Origin: JANXSS01 sp025356535
GTDB taxonomy: Bacteria > Pseudomonadota > Gammaproteobacteria > Burkholderiales > Burkholderiaceae_D
Length of the DNA stretch: 47,200 nt
Assembly: GCA_043762325.1 (NCBI GenBank)
Contig: JAYUMU010000013.1
Span: 1-47,200 of the forward strand
Direction: 5' to 3'
Part shown: positions 1 to 10,240 of the stretch, piece by piece
How the letters are laid out: each line of letters begins with the position of its first letter
How positions within the stretch are numbered: position 1 is the stretch's first letter
Program-made: the position numbers and the translations under genes
The notes under the pieces: generated by a model
What the model saw: only the letters and a program-made list of their open reading frames with translations
What the model was told of the DNA's origin: nothing
Databases searched by the model: none

Positions 1-1003
1 GTCGAACGCGGCCAGCCTGATCGAGGGCGCGCAGGAAGCGCTGACCACGATTTCCGAGTCCGACGAACATCCGATCCTGTCGCAACTGTCGGCGTTGAAC
101 CAGAAAATGGGCAAGCTGGTCGGCGTCGACGATGGCTTGAAGCCCGTGATGGAAGCGCTGGAGCCGGCCCAGATCCAGCTGCAGGAAGCGGTCTATGCGT
201 TGAACGACTACCTGAGCCGGGTCGAACTCGACCCGGCGCGCCTGCAGCAGGTCGAATCGCGCATGTCGGACCTGCATGCCACCGCCCGCAAGTTCCGCGT
301 GCAGCCGGAAGACCTGCCGGCCGAGCATGACAGCCTGGCGGCGCAATTGCTGCAACTGGCGGCAGCCACCGACATGGCGGCATTGCAGGCGCAGGAGGAC
401 CGCGCGCAACAGGCCTACCTGGCGCTGGCGGCAAAGCTTGGCCGGGCCCGCGCCAAGGCAGCCGCAACGCTGGGCGCGGCAGTCACGGCGGCGATGCAGG
501 AGCTGAGCATGAGCGGCGGGCGCTTCTCGATTGCGCTGCAGCCGTGCGAGCCGGCCAGCTACGGCGTCGAGCAGGTCGAGTTCCTGGTCGCAGGCCATGC
601 CGGCACCACGCTGCGACCCCTGGCAAAAGTCGCCTCCGGGGGTGAGCTGGCCCGCATCGCGCTGGCCATTTCCGTCATCACCTCGTCGAACACGGCAACG
701 CCGACCCTGATCTTCGATGAAGTCGACAGCGGCATCGGCGGCGGCGTGGCCGAAGTCGTCGGCCGGCTGTTGAAGCGCCTGGGACACGACCGCCAGGTGC
801 TGTGCGTGACGCACCTGCCGCAGGTGGCAAGCCAGGCCAACCAGCATTTCGAGGTCAGCAAGGACAGCAGCGCCGGCCGCCCGGTCTCGCGCATCAGTGC
901 GCTCGACGCCAAGGCGCGCGTCGAGGAAATCGCGCGCATGCTGGGCGGCCTGGAAATCACTGCGATCACGCGCAAGCATGCGCGGGAGCTGCTGGCGCTC
1001 TAG
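1..1003 (+). CDS. recN: DNA repair protein RecN, C-terminal part (5' end outside window)
   Basis: RecN is a cytoplasmic SMC-like ATPase that gathers and holds broken DNA ends during recombinational repair. Only the C-terminal half is present; the reading frame is open from base 2. It shows the second half of the coiled coil, rich in Ala, Gln and Glu, then the ABC-type head. The signature motif SGGELARIAL begins near base 635 and the Walker B motif LIFDEVDSGIGGG near base 707. The H-loop region VLCVTHLPQVASQANQHF, with the RecN-typical THLPQVA, follows. The protein ends in a normal way (REL..L). It is 49 bases upstream of ferrochelatase on the same strand, an order common in Burkholderiales. 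The promoter lies outside the window, so SOS control cannot be judged. Confidence 0.96.
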   Translation, partial: SNAASLIEGAQEALTTISESDEHPILSQLSALNQKMGKLVGVDDGLKPVMEALEPAQIQLQEAVYALNDYLSRVELDPARLQQVESRMSDLHATARKFRVQPEDLPAEHDSLAAQLLQLAAATDMAALQAQEDRAQQAYLALAAKLGRARAKAAATLGAAVTAAMQELSMSGGRFSIALQPCEPASYGVEQVEFLVAGHAGTTLRPLAKVASGGELARIALAISVITSSNTATPTLIFDEVDSGIGGGVAEVVGRLLKRLGHDRQVLCVTHLPQVASQANQHFEVSKDSSAGRPVSRISALDAKARVEEIARMLGGLEITAITRKHARELLAL

Positions 1004-1052
1004 ACGCCCCGTTCGTGGGCAGATTCATCCGATTTTTTTCACTGGAACCGAC

Positions 1053-2159
1053 ATGGCCTTTCGCAGCGAACCCCCTTATACCCACGGCACGCTTGCCAGG
1101 ACAGCCGTCGTGCTGGTCAACCTCGGCACCCCCGAGGCGCCCACCGCTTCGGCCGTGCGAAGCTACCTGCGCCAGTTCCTGTCGGACCCGCGCGTGGTCG
1201 AAATACCGCGCGCCGTCTGGTGGATCATCCTCAACTGCTTCATCCTGCCGATTCGCAGCAGCCAGTCGGCGCGCAAGTATGCCTCGATCTGGAGCGCCGA
1301 AGGCTCGCCCCTGAAGGTGCATACCCAGAAGCAGGCGCTGCTGCTGCGCGGCTACCTCGGCGCACGCGGCAACGAGGTACGCGTCGAGTATGCGATGCGC
1401 TATGGCAGTCCCTCGGTGGCAAGTGTCCTCGACGCCCTGCATGCCGACGGCTGCGAGCGCATCCTGGTGCTGCCGGCCTACCCGCAGTATTCGGCAACCA
1501 CCACCGCGTCGATCTTCGATGCGGTCTTCGCCCACTATGCCGACCAGCGCAACATGCCGGAGCTGCGCACCATCAAGCACTATCACGATCATCCTTCCTA
1601 CATCGATGCGCTCAAGCAGTCGGTGCTGGCCTACTGGGAAAAGAACGGTCGGCCGGACAAGCTGGTGATGAGCTTTCACGGCATACCCAAGCGCAGCCTG
1701 CTGCGCGGCGACCCCTACCATTGCGAATGCCACAAGACGGCGCGCCTGCTCACGACCGCGCTGGGCCTTTCGCCGCAGCAGTGGCAGCTGACGTTCCAGT
1801 CGCGCTTCGGCCGGCAGGAGTGGCTGCAGCCTTACACGGCGCCAACGCTCATCAAGCTGGCGCAGGAGGGCGTCAAACGGGTCGATGTGCTGTGTCCCGG
1901 TTTTACCAGCGACTGCCTGGAGACCCTGGAAGAAATCTCGATGGAAGCACGGCATGATTTCCTGCAGGCCGGCGGCCAGGCATTTCATTACATCCCCTGC
2001 CTGAACGAAGAAACCGCCGGCATCGCGGCGCTGGCCGACATCTGCGAAGAGCACATGGGTGGCTGGACGACGAAGCGCGATGCCGGCATGGCGCAGATCC
2101 GGATACAGGCGGCGCTGCGCTCGGCGGCCGAGGCAAAGGCGCTCGGCGCTGCCGCCTGA
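1053..2159 (+). CDS. hemH: Ferrochelatase
   Basis: HemH inserts Fe2+ into protoporphyrin IX in the last step of heme synthesis. The 368-residue product has the family's usual length. It starts with MAFRSEPPYTHG and reaches the typical VVLVNLGTPEAPT strand by about residue 24. The metal/porphyrin His lies in MSFHGIPKRSLLRGDPYHC and the conserved acidic segment is VLCPGFTSDCLETLEEI. The frame stays open upstream to base 897, but that stretch is Arg-rich shadow sequence overlapping recN, so the ATG at 1053 is preferred. No strong ribosome site is visible before it. Heme from this pathway is also the substrate of the heme oxygenase encoded near base 22000 in this window. Confidence 0.96.
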   Translation: MAFRSEPPYTHGTLARTAVVLVNLGTPEAPTASAVRSYLRQFLSDPRVVEIPRAVWWIILNCFILPIRSSQSARKYASIWSAEGSPLKVHTQKQALLLRGYLGARGNEVRVEYAMRYGSPSVASVLDALHADGCERILVLPAYPQYSATTTASIFDAVFAHYADQRNMPELRTIKHYHDHPSYIDALKQSVLAYWEKNGRPDKLVMSFHGIPKRSLLRGDPYHCECHKTARLLTTALGLSPQQWQLTFQSRFGRQEWLQPYTAPTLIKLAQEGVKRVDVLCPGFTSDCLETLEEISMEARHDFLQAGGQAFHYIPCLNEETAGIAALADICEEHMGGWTTKRDAGMAQIRIQAALRSAAEAKALGAAA

Positions 2160-2228
2160 GCAGCCCGCGGGCGCCTGCCGGCACCCGGAAACGCCGGTCA
2201 AAATTTCGCAACACCCGGCCGAATATCC

Positions 2229-2257
2229 CTTGAAAACCAGGGGGTAAGCCCCATTTA
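2229..2257 (+). promoter_or_regulatory. Sigma-32 heat-shock promoter of grpE
   Basis: CTTGAAA at 2229-2235, a 13-base spacer, then CCCCATTTA at 2249-2257. This is essentially the sigma-32 consensus (CTTGAAA, 13-17 bases, CCCCATNT). It lies 51 bases upstream of the grpE ATG. The match is seen directly; heat induction is inferred from the family. Confidence 0.9.
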
Positions 2258-2308
2258 TTGCCAATAGCAAACTTTACCAACCTTAAGTCATTGATTTACG
2301 GAGACTTT

Positions 2309-2875
2309 ATGCAAGAACAGGAACGACCAATTTCGCAGGATGCGGCTGCGGCCGCGACTTCAGCCGAGGCAAATACCGCCGCACACGACGCACAGATGGA
2401 CGATACGGTCGTCGATGCGGTTGCGGCACTGGAAGAGCAGCTGGCCAATGCGGAAGCCAAGGCGCGCGACCTGCAGGATGCCTTCCTGCGCGCCAAGGCC
2501 GAAGCCGAAAACATGCGGCGCCGGGCACAGGAAGACATCGCCAAGGCGCACAAGTTTGCCATCGAAGGCTTCGCCGAAGCGATGGTGCCGGTGAAAGACA
2601 GCCTCGAGATGGCGATGAAGGTGGAAACGCCGTCTGTTGAGTCGTACAAGGAAGGCGTCGAGGCGACATTGCGCCAGCTGGCCTCGGCGTTCGAGAAGAA
2701 TCGTCTCGTGGAAGTCAATCCGCAGCCCGGCGACAAGCTCGATCCGATGAAGCATCAGGCGATCTCGATGGTGCCGGCAGCGCAGGACGCCAACACGATC
2801 GTGAGCGTGCTGCAAAAAGGCTACATGATTTCGGACCGGCTGCTGCGCCCGGCCCTGGTAACGGTCGCCGGCTGA
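2309..2875 (+). CDS. grpE: Nucleotide exchange factor GrpE
   Basis: GrpE is the DnaK co-chaperone that releases ADP and so resets the chaperone cycle. The protein has 188 residues. An acidic, disordered N-terminus (about 1-45) is followed by a long coiled coil (about 45-95, AALEEQLANAEAKARDLQDA and on). A beta-rich C-terminal domain contains the conserved EGVEATLRQL and the GDKLDPMKHQAIS segment. The ATG at 2309 follows the ribosome site ACGGAGA. A possible earlier in-frame start at 2258 would overlap the sigma-32 -10 region and is rejected. The gene is followed by dnaK, which has a second heat-shock promoter. Confidence 0.97.
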   Translation: MQEQERPISQDAAAAATSAEANTAAHDAQMDDTVVDAVAALEEQLANAEAKARDLQDAFLRAKAEAENMRRRAQEDIAKAHKFAIEGFAEAMVPVKDSLEMAMKVETPSVESYKEGVEATLRQLASAFEKNRLVEVNPQPGDKLDPMKHQAISMVPAAQDANTIVSVLQKGYMISDRLLRPALVTVAG

Positions 2876-2906
2876 CCGGCTATTTTCAAAAATCTGCCGA
2901 AACATG

Positions 2907-2934
2907 CTTGAAAGCGACAGTTCCTTCCGCATAT
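2907..2934 (+). promoter_or_regulatory. Sigma-32 promoter of dnaK
   Basis: CTTGAAA at 2907-2913, a 13-base spacer, then CCGCATAT at 2927-2934, one mismatch from CCCCATNT. The spacing is the same as in the grpE promoter, and the site lies about 75 bases upstream of the dnaK ATG. dnaK therefore appears to have its own heat-shock start in addition to read-through from grpE. Confidence 0.85.
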
Positions 2935-3007
2935 TCGATGCAACCGGAATTTCGATTCCACACTTTATTCAACCGTATTCGTCATTTGTAATCTAAGGGA
3001 AAACATC

Positions 3008-4972
<1,965 letters not shown>

Positions 4973-4982
4973 GCTTCCCAGA

Positions 4983-5060
4983 CCGGATGGTGCATTGCAT
5001 GCGCTGTCCTGACCCGCCGAGTCGATGCCCGGACCGCGCATGCAGCAATGCACCGTCCGG
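4983..5060 (+). repeat. Large inverted repeat between dnaK and dnaJ
   Basis: The left arm 4983-5004 (22 bases) and right arm 5036-5060 (25 bases) are complementary except for one mismatch and a three-base bulge. The loop is 31 bases. The arms contain ATGGTGCATTGCATGCGC and its counterpart. There is no T-run directly behind it; a small cggc/gccg stem around GTTTTT follows at 5070-5083. It may act as an RNA processing or partial-termination element that sets the DnaK:DnaJ ratio. That role is inferred. Confidence 0.75.
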
Positions 5061-5104
5061 CGCGTCCCTCGGCGTTTTTGCCGATTTGAGAAAGTGCCGA
5101 CACT

Positions 5105-6253
5105 ATGGCGAAGCGCGATTTTTACGAGATTCTGGGTGTTGCCAAGAATGCCTCTGATGAAGACATCAAGAAGGCCTACCGCAAGCTCGCAATGAAATAC
5201 CATCCGGACCGCAATCCGGACAGCAAGGGCTCGGAAGACAAGTTCAAGGAGGCCAAGGAAGCCTACGAGATGTTGTCGGATGCGCAAAAGCGCGAAGCCT
5301 ATGACCGTTACGGCCATGCCGGTGTCGACCCCAACATGGGTGGCGCCGGTGGCTTCGGCGGCGCCGGGGCGGGCGGTTTTGCCGATGCCTTCGGTGATAT
5401 CTTCGGCGATATTTTCGGCGGCGCGGCCGGTGCGCGGGGTGGCGCGCGCGGCAACAGCGGCCCGCAGGTCTATCGCGGCGCCGACCTGCGCTACAACCTC
5501 GAGATTTCGCTGGAGCAGGCGGCCAACGGTTTCGACACCACCATCCGGGTGCCGTCCTGGGACGCCTGCGAAGTCTGTCACGGCTCCGGCGCCAAGCCGG
5601 GCACGGCGCCGGCGACCTGCACGACCTGCGGCGGACATGGCCAGGTGCGCATGCAGCAGGGTTTCTTCAGCATCCAGCAGACCTGCCCGAAATGCCACGG
5701 CACCGGCAAGATCATTCCCGAGCCGTGCACCACCTGCACCGGCGCCGGTCGCATCAAGCGCAACAAGACACTGGAAGTCAAAATTCCGGCCGGCATCGAC
5801 GACGGCATGCGCATCCGTTCTTCCGGCAACGGCGAGCCGGGCATGAACGGCGGCCCGCCGGGCGACCTGTATGTGGAAATCCACATCAAGCCGCACGGCG
5901 TGTTCCAGCGCGACGGTGACGACCTGCATTGCGAAATGCCGATCTCCTACACCAAGGCGGCACTGGGTGGCGAAATCGAGGTGCCGACCTTGTCGGGCAA
6001 GGCATCGTTCACGATTCCCGAGGGCACCCAGTCGGGCAAGACCTTCCGCCTGCGCAGCAAGGGCGTCAAGGGCGTGCGTTCGGGTTTCGCCGGCGACCTG
6101 TTCTGTCACGTCGTGGTCGAGACGCCGGTCAAGCTGACCGAAAAGCAGAAGGACCTGCTGCGCGAATTCGAGCGCTCCACCACGGAAGGCGGTGCCAAGC
6201 ACAGTCCGCAGACCAAGTCCTGGAAGGACAAGGTCAAGGAATTCTTCGAATAG
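5105..6253 (+). CDS. dnaJ: Co-chaperone DnaJ (Hsp40, type I)
   Basis: DnaJ delivers clients to DnaK and stimulates its ATPase. The 382-residue protein has all four type-I regions. The J domain (about 1-70) has the HPD motif in KYHPDRN. A Gly/Phe-rich linker (about 75-120) follows. The zinc-binding domain has four CxxCxGxG repeats (CEVCHGSG, CTTCGGHG, CPKCHGTG, CTTCTGAG). C-terminal client-binding and dimer domains complete it (VKIPAGIDDGMRIR onward). It lies 132 bases downstream of dnaK on the same strand. I see no sigma-32 promoter in that gap, so expression probably depends on read-through past the hairpin. Confidence 0.98.
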   Translation: MAKRDFYEILGVAKNASDEDIKKAYRKLAMKYHPDRNPDSKGSEDKFKEAKEAYEMLSDAQKREAYDRYGHAGVDPNMGGAGGFGGAGAGGFADAFGDIFGDIFGGAAGARGGARGNSGPQVYRGADLRYNLEISLEQAANGFDTTIRVPSWDACEVCHGSGAKPGTAPATCTTCGGHGQVRMQQGFFSIQQTCPKCHGTGKIIPEPCTTCTGAGRIKRNKTLEVKIPAGIDDGMRIRSSGNGEPGMNGGPPGDLYVEIHIKPHGVFQRDGDDLHCEMPISYTKAALGGEIEVPTLSGKASFTIPEGTQSGKTFRLRSKGVKGVRSGFAGDLFCHVVVETPVKLTEKQKDLLREFERSTTEGGAKHSPQTKSWKDKVKEFFE

Positions 6254-6332
6254 CGCAGGGCGATGTACCCCGGATGCCGCACCGGATGCCGTCCCGGTGC
6301 GGCAGCCGGTGGCCAGCGCAGTTACCGGAAAA

Positions 6333-6365
6333 AACCGTCGCGAGGCATCCCGGCGGTCTTTTTTT
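6333..6365 (+). terminator. Rho-independent terminator after dnaJ
   Basis: ACCGTCG (6333-6339) pairs with CGGCGGT (6350-6356) with one G-T pair. A C and eight T residues follow. It closes the grpE-dnaK-dnaJ unit. Confidence 0.75.
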
Positions 6366-6440
6366 GCGCAAAATTCAGCCTGTAAAATTGACGTATCCTG
6401 CATTTTTCATCACTCTTCCCACTCTTGCCGAAAGCGCAGC

Positions 6441-7124
6441 ATGACTCCTTCCGAACACGACAATCCGGCGCTGGAGCACCTGTTCCAGAACAATCGCAAA
6501 TGGGCGGCATCGATGCTCGAACGCGATCCGAATTTTTTCGGTCGCCTGCTGGCGCAACAGACGCCGAAATTCCTGTGGATCGGCTGCTCCGACAGCCGGG
6601 TGCCGGCAAATGAATTGCTCGGCCTGTTGCCGGGCGACGTATTCGTGCACCGCAATATCGCAAACGTGATCGTCCATTCGGACCTGAACTGCCTGTCGGT
6701 GCTGCAGTTCGCCATCGACGTGCTGAAAATCCGCCATGTGATCGTCTGCGGCCATCATGGCTGCTCGGGCGTCCATGCGGCGCTGACCCGGCGCCGCATC
6801 GGGCTGGCCGACAACTGGCTGCGCCATGTGCAGGACGTGCACCAGAAGCATGAGCGCTATCTGGGCGAGGTTCTGGCGCCCGAAGTGCGCCAGAACCGCC
6901 TGTGCGAACTCAACGTGATGGAGCAGGTCGTCAACCTGTGCCAGACCACCATCGTCCAGGATGCCTGGGAGCGCGACCAGCCGCTGACGATCCACGGCTG
7001 GGTGTATGGCCTGAAGGACGGCTTGTTGCGCGACCTCGGTCTCGAAGTCAGCACGCCCGCCGACCTGGCGCCGCAACTGGCGCTGGCCATGACACGCTAC
7101 GACCTGGCCGGCGCCCCGGCCTGA
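6441..7124 (+). CDS. can: Beta-class carbonic anhydrase
   Basis: The enzyme interconverts CO2 and bicarbonate in the cytoplasm, supplying HCO3- to carboxylases. The 227-residue product has the beta-class zinc site. Cys49-Ser-Asp51-Ser-Arg53 lies in IGCSDSRVPANE, and His105 and Cys108 lie in VCGHHGCSG, matching Cys42, Asp44, His98 and Cys101 of E. coli Can. The ATG at 6441 is chosen because the frame upstream overlaps the end of dnaJ and the terminator. Its neighbour is a PEP-carboxylase-like gene, a bicarbonate user if active, but an inverted repeat and 184 bases separate them. Confidence 0.93.
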   Translation: MTPSEHDNPALEHLFQNNRKWAASMLERDPNFFGRLLAQQTPKFLWIGCSDSRVPANELLGLLPGDVFVHRNIANVIVHSDLNCLSVLQFAIDVLKIRHVIVCGHHGCSGVHAALTRRRIGLADNWLRHVQDVHQKHERYLGEVLAPEVRQNRLCELNVMEQVVNLCQTTIVQDAWERDQPLTIHGWVYGLKDGLLRDLGLEVSTPADLAPQLALAMTRYDLAGAPA

Positions 7125-7159
7125 GCCGACGCGCTGGCGCCGCGTGTCGGCGCAGCTTG

Positions 7160-7199
7160 GATTTCCGGCCCGGGCCGCGCGGTCGGCTTGCCGGAAATC
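7160..7199. repeat. Perfect 10-base inverted repeat downstream of can
   Basis: GATTTCCGGC at 7160-7169 is exactly mirrored by GCCGGAAATC at 7190-7199 around a 20-base GC-rich centre. No T-run follows. It could be a stem that ends or protects the can transcript, or an operator for the next gene, whose ATG is 110 bases on. Confidence 0.6.
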
Positions 7200-7308
7200 A
7201 GACTAGCGTCAGATTGGTGCGTTCCGCCATTCGCTTGCATCGCCGCTCCCCTTAAGATACTGCGCACCCGCCACGGGCGGGCCGTCCACGCATATCAGGA
7301 GATCGCGC

Positions 7309-10180
7309 ATGTTAAATGCCGCAACACAAACAACTAAAAACAGGTCGGTAACCGGTGACGCCGCCGGGGCGACCGCACTTCCGGAAAACACGCAGTCGGC
7401 CCCGGCCGCTGCCGCCGGCGCTGCCGACGCACACGAGGCAGCCCGCGCAGCAGCGGGCCTGGCCCTGCGTTCGCACATCGCAGCGCAAGCTGCAGGCCTG
7501 CCGCGCACGCCGCCGGGCAGCCCTTTCCTGTCGCGCACGCCAAGTCCCGCGGGTCTCGGCCTGCAGGGCGACCTCGACCAGAAAAATTGCAGCAATCCAC
7601 GCGCAGTTCCTGTCGCTGTTTCGCCGGCACGTCAGCGCCGCCGCGTTCGAGCATGCGCAGCCCGTGCTGCAGGTGATGAACGACCCGGGCGCATCGTTCG
7701 AGGCGCGCCGGCAAGCCGTGGACACGTTCATTGCGCAGCATCGGCAGACCGATCCGAAAGCCATCACCGAGCTGGTCAAGATGCTCGATTGCCAGCTGCT
7801 GGTGTATGGCGTTGCCGAACGGCAGGCAGCAGCAGAGCAGGCAGCGCCGGCCGCCGCCGACATCGACGCGCGCATCGGCGCCCTGGCGGCGCATTGCAAC
7901 AACGATCCGCAACAGATCCGCACTGCCCTTGGCGCCATGACGGTCGCATCGGTTTTTACTGCGCATCCGACCAACCTGCACGATCCGCAGTCGCTCGTGC
8001 GCCTGCATGCCGCCTCCGAAAACCTGCACGACCCGGCGGTGCTGGAAGAGGCCTGCAGTGATCTCTGGCAGCACGGTGGCGGCCGCAGCCGACGGCCGTC
8101 GGTGCAGAACGAGGCAGAGCACAATTCACCGCACCTGCAGCGCATGCATCGTGAAATCCGCCGCATTCACAAGAGCATCGACCGCAGCATCGAAAAACAT
8201 GCCGGCCCGGCGCACATCAACCCGCTGCTGCAGGTCGACAGCTGGATCGGCGGCGATCGCGATGGCAATGTCCTGGTCACCGCCGACGTCATCAAGGACG
8301 TCATGGCCGTCCAGGCCAATGTCGCCCTCGACCGCTACCAGGAAAAACTCGGCACGGATCGCCTGAACAAGAGCAACAGCTTCCGCTCGCTCATGGATGC
8401 CCATGCACCCGGTGAAGCGCAGAAGATCAGCGAACGCATCGAAAACACCCGCCGCAGGCTCTCCAACACCGATCTCTCCGTACTGGACGCCTCGGAGAGC
8501 TACGACACGCCACAGGCGCTCGTGGATCATCTCGAAACCCTGCGATCGGCCTTGCCGGAAGGCGTGGCACAGGCCAAGCTCACGCGCTTCACGCGCGAGA
8601 TCGGCGGCGCCGGCTTTCACGCCGCCTCGGTCGACGTGCGTCAGAACAGCTCGGCACATGAAGCCACCGTCGACGATCTCATGCGCCAGGCCGGGGTGGC
8701 GGAAAACTACGCGACACTGTCCGAGGCCGACAAGCAGGCGGCCTGCTGGCAGCGCCTGGAAGCGCCCGACGACGCGCTGCTGCGTGATCCGGGCAAGACC
8801 TATTCGGCCAACACCGACAAGGAGCTGGCAATCTTCGAGGCGATTGGCGATACCCACAAGCAGTTCGGCGAAAAGGCAATGCCGACCTACATCATTGCCA
8901 ACACCGAGACGGTCAGCGACATCCTGGAGCCGATGGTCTTGCTCAAAGAAGTAGGACTGGTCGGCAGCAAGGGTCTCAAGATGAACATCGTGCCGCTGAT
9001 CGAAACGGTGCCGGACTTGAAGAACGGTCGCGAAATCGTCGGCACGCTGCTGCAGCATCCGCAATACCGCAAATGGCTCAAAGAGCGCGACAACACCCAG
9101 CAGATCATGGTCGGTTACTCGGATAGCAACCGCCTCGACGGTCCGCTCTCCTCTAACTGGGAAATCCAGAAAGCGCTGGTCTACCTGCAGGATGTCGCCC
9201 ATGAAAACGGCGTCGAGCTGCTGGTGTTCCACGGACGCGGCGGCACCGTGGCGCGCGGCGCCGGCGCCGACCCCGAGCAGGAAGTCGACATGATGCCGGG
9301 CGGCGCGGCGCGGCGCGGCCTGCGCCACACCGAGCAGGGCGAGGAAATCGCCGTCAAGTACGGCACGCCCAAGGCGGCGCGGCAGAGCCTGCAGGCGCTC
9401 ACCGCTGCGGTCATCGGCGCCAACGTGCCGGGCGAACGGATGGAGAACCCGGCCCACCACGCCGTCACGGAACGGCTGAGCGAACGCTCGTCAAAGGCCT
9501 ATCGCGCCCTGATCGCCGAGCCGGGCTTCATCGACTACTACAACCAGGCCACGCCGGTCGGTTATGTGCCGCATCTCAACGCCGGCAGCCGGGCGGCGTC
9601 GCGCGCCAGTGCACCCAACCAGCGGCTCAAGCTCGACCAGCTGCGGGCGATACCCTGGGTGGCGAGCTGGAACCAGTCGCGGGCGATGGTGCCGGCCTGG
9701 TTCGGCATGGGCACGGCGATCGGCGAGCATGTCGAGGCTGCACCGGGCCAGCAACCGGATGCCGTAAAACTGGCGCAGCTGCAGGAAATGTACCGGCAGT
9801 GGCCGTTCTTTCAGCATCTGGTCGACCGCACCGAAGGCGAACTGGCCAAGGCCGATATGGGCATCGTCAGGGAGTATGCCGGCCTGGTGCAGGAGGACGG
9901 CGTGGGGCAAACAATCCATGCGAAGCTCGATGCGGAATTCAAGCAGACGCGCGAGCTGATCCTGTCGATCAAGGGCAGCAATACCTTGCTGGAAAGCGAT
10001 CCGGAGCAGGCAGCGAGCCTGGCGCGCAAGGCGCCATTGCTGGATACGGCAAATGCCTTGCAGATCGGCCTGATCAATGCCGAGCGCAAGGCCGCCGATC
10101 CCGAGCAGCGCACGGAATTGCTCAAGGGCGTGGTCGGCAGCATGCAGGCGATCCAGAGCGGCCTGGGGCGTTTCGGCTAG
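7309..10180 (+). CDS. PEP-carboxylase-like protein with N-terminal extension; one-base frameshift near 7582-7586
   Basis: The start at 7309 has a strong ribosome site (AGGAGA six bases upstream). It opens an Ala/Ser/Pro-rich segment of about 91 residues (MLNAATQTTKNRSV onward). At the A5 run 7582-7586 the frame must skip one base; beyond it a 2.6-kb frame encodes a PEP-carboxylase fold. Visible landmarks are FTAHPTN, SWIGGDRDGN, ETVPDLKNG, GYSDSNRLDG, VFHGRGGTVARGAG, TEQGEEIAVKYG and RAIPWVASWNQSR. Against E. coli Ppc by eye, HPTE is HPTN, Lys546 is Arg, Arg832 is Lys, and the C-terminal NTG is RFG; the main catalytic His, Arg, Glu and Asp remain. Joined length is about 956 residues. A typical ppc catalyses PEP + HCO3- to oxaloacetate; whether this one does is uncertain. 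The frameshift may be real, phase-variable or a sequence error. Confidence 0.7.
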
Positions 10181-10197
10181 GCGGATGCCCGTTCCGA

Positions 10198-10233
10198 CCC
10201 TGCAGAGCCGGTCAGGCAGCCGGCTCTGCAGGG
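10198..10233. terminator. Perfect 14-bp dyad between convergent genes (possible bidirectional terminator)
   Basis: CCCTGCAGAGCCGG (10198-10211) and CCGGCTCTGCAGGG (10220-10233) form a perfect stem with an 8-base loop. It lies between the stops of the PEPC-like gene and panB. Neither side has a clear T-run, so it may end transcripts by pausing or with Rho, or only stabilise 3' ends. Confidence 0.55.
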
Positions 10234-10240
10234 CGCCACG

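Noticed and set aside
2160..3007. CIRCE operator (HrcA site) before grpE or dnaK
   Set aside because: No TTAGCACTC-N9-GAGTGCTAA-type repeat is present; control appears to be by sigma-32.
7125..7308. Search for a type III secretion promoter (TTCG-N16-TTCG box) before the PEPC-like gene
   Set aside because: Only a single TTCGC was found, so the idea that the N-terminal extension is a secretion signal has no promoter support.
7355..7580. Frame-2 N-terminus of the PEPC-like gene starting at the GTG 7355
   Set aside because: This stretch is Arg/Pro/Cys-rich with no ribosome site, while frame 1 from 7309 has an ideal one; frame 2 is taken as coding only after the A5 run.
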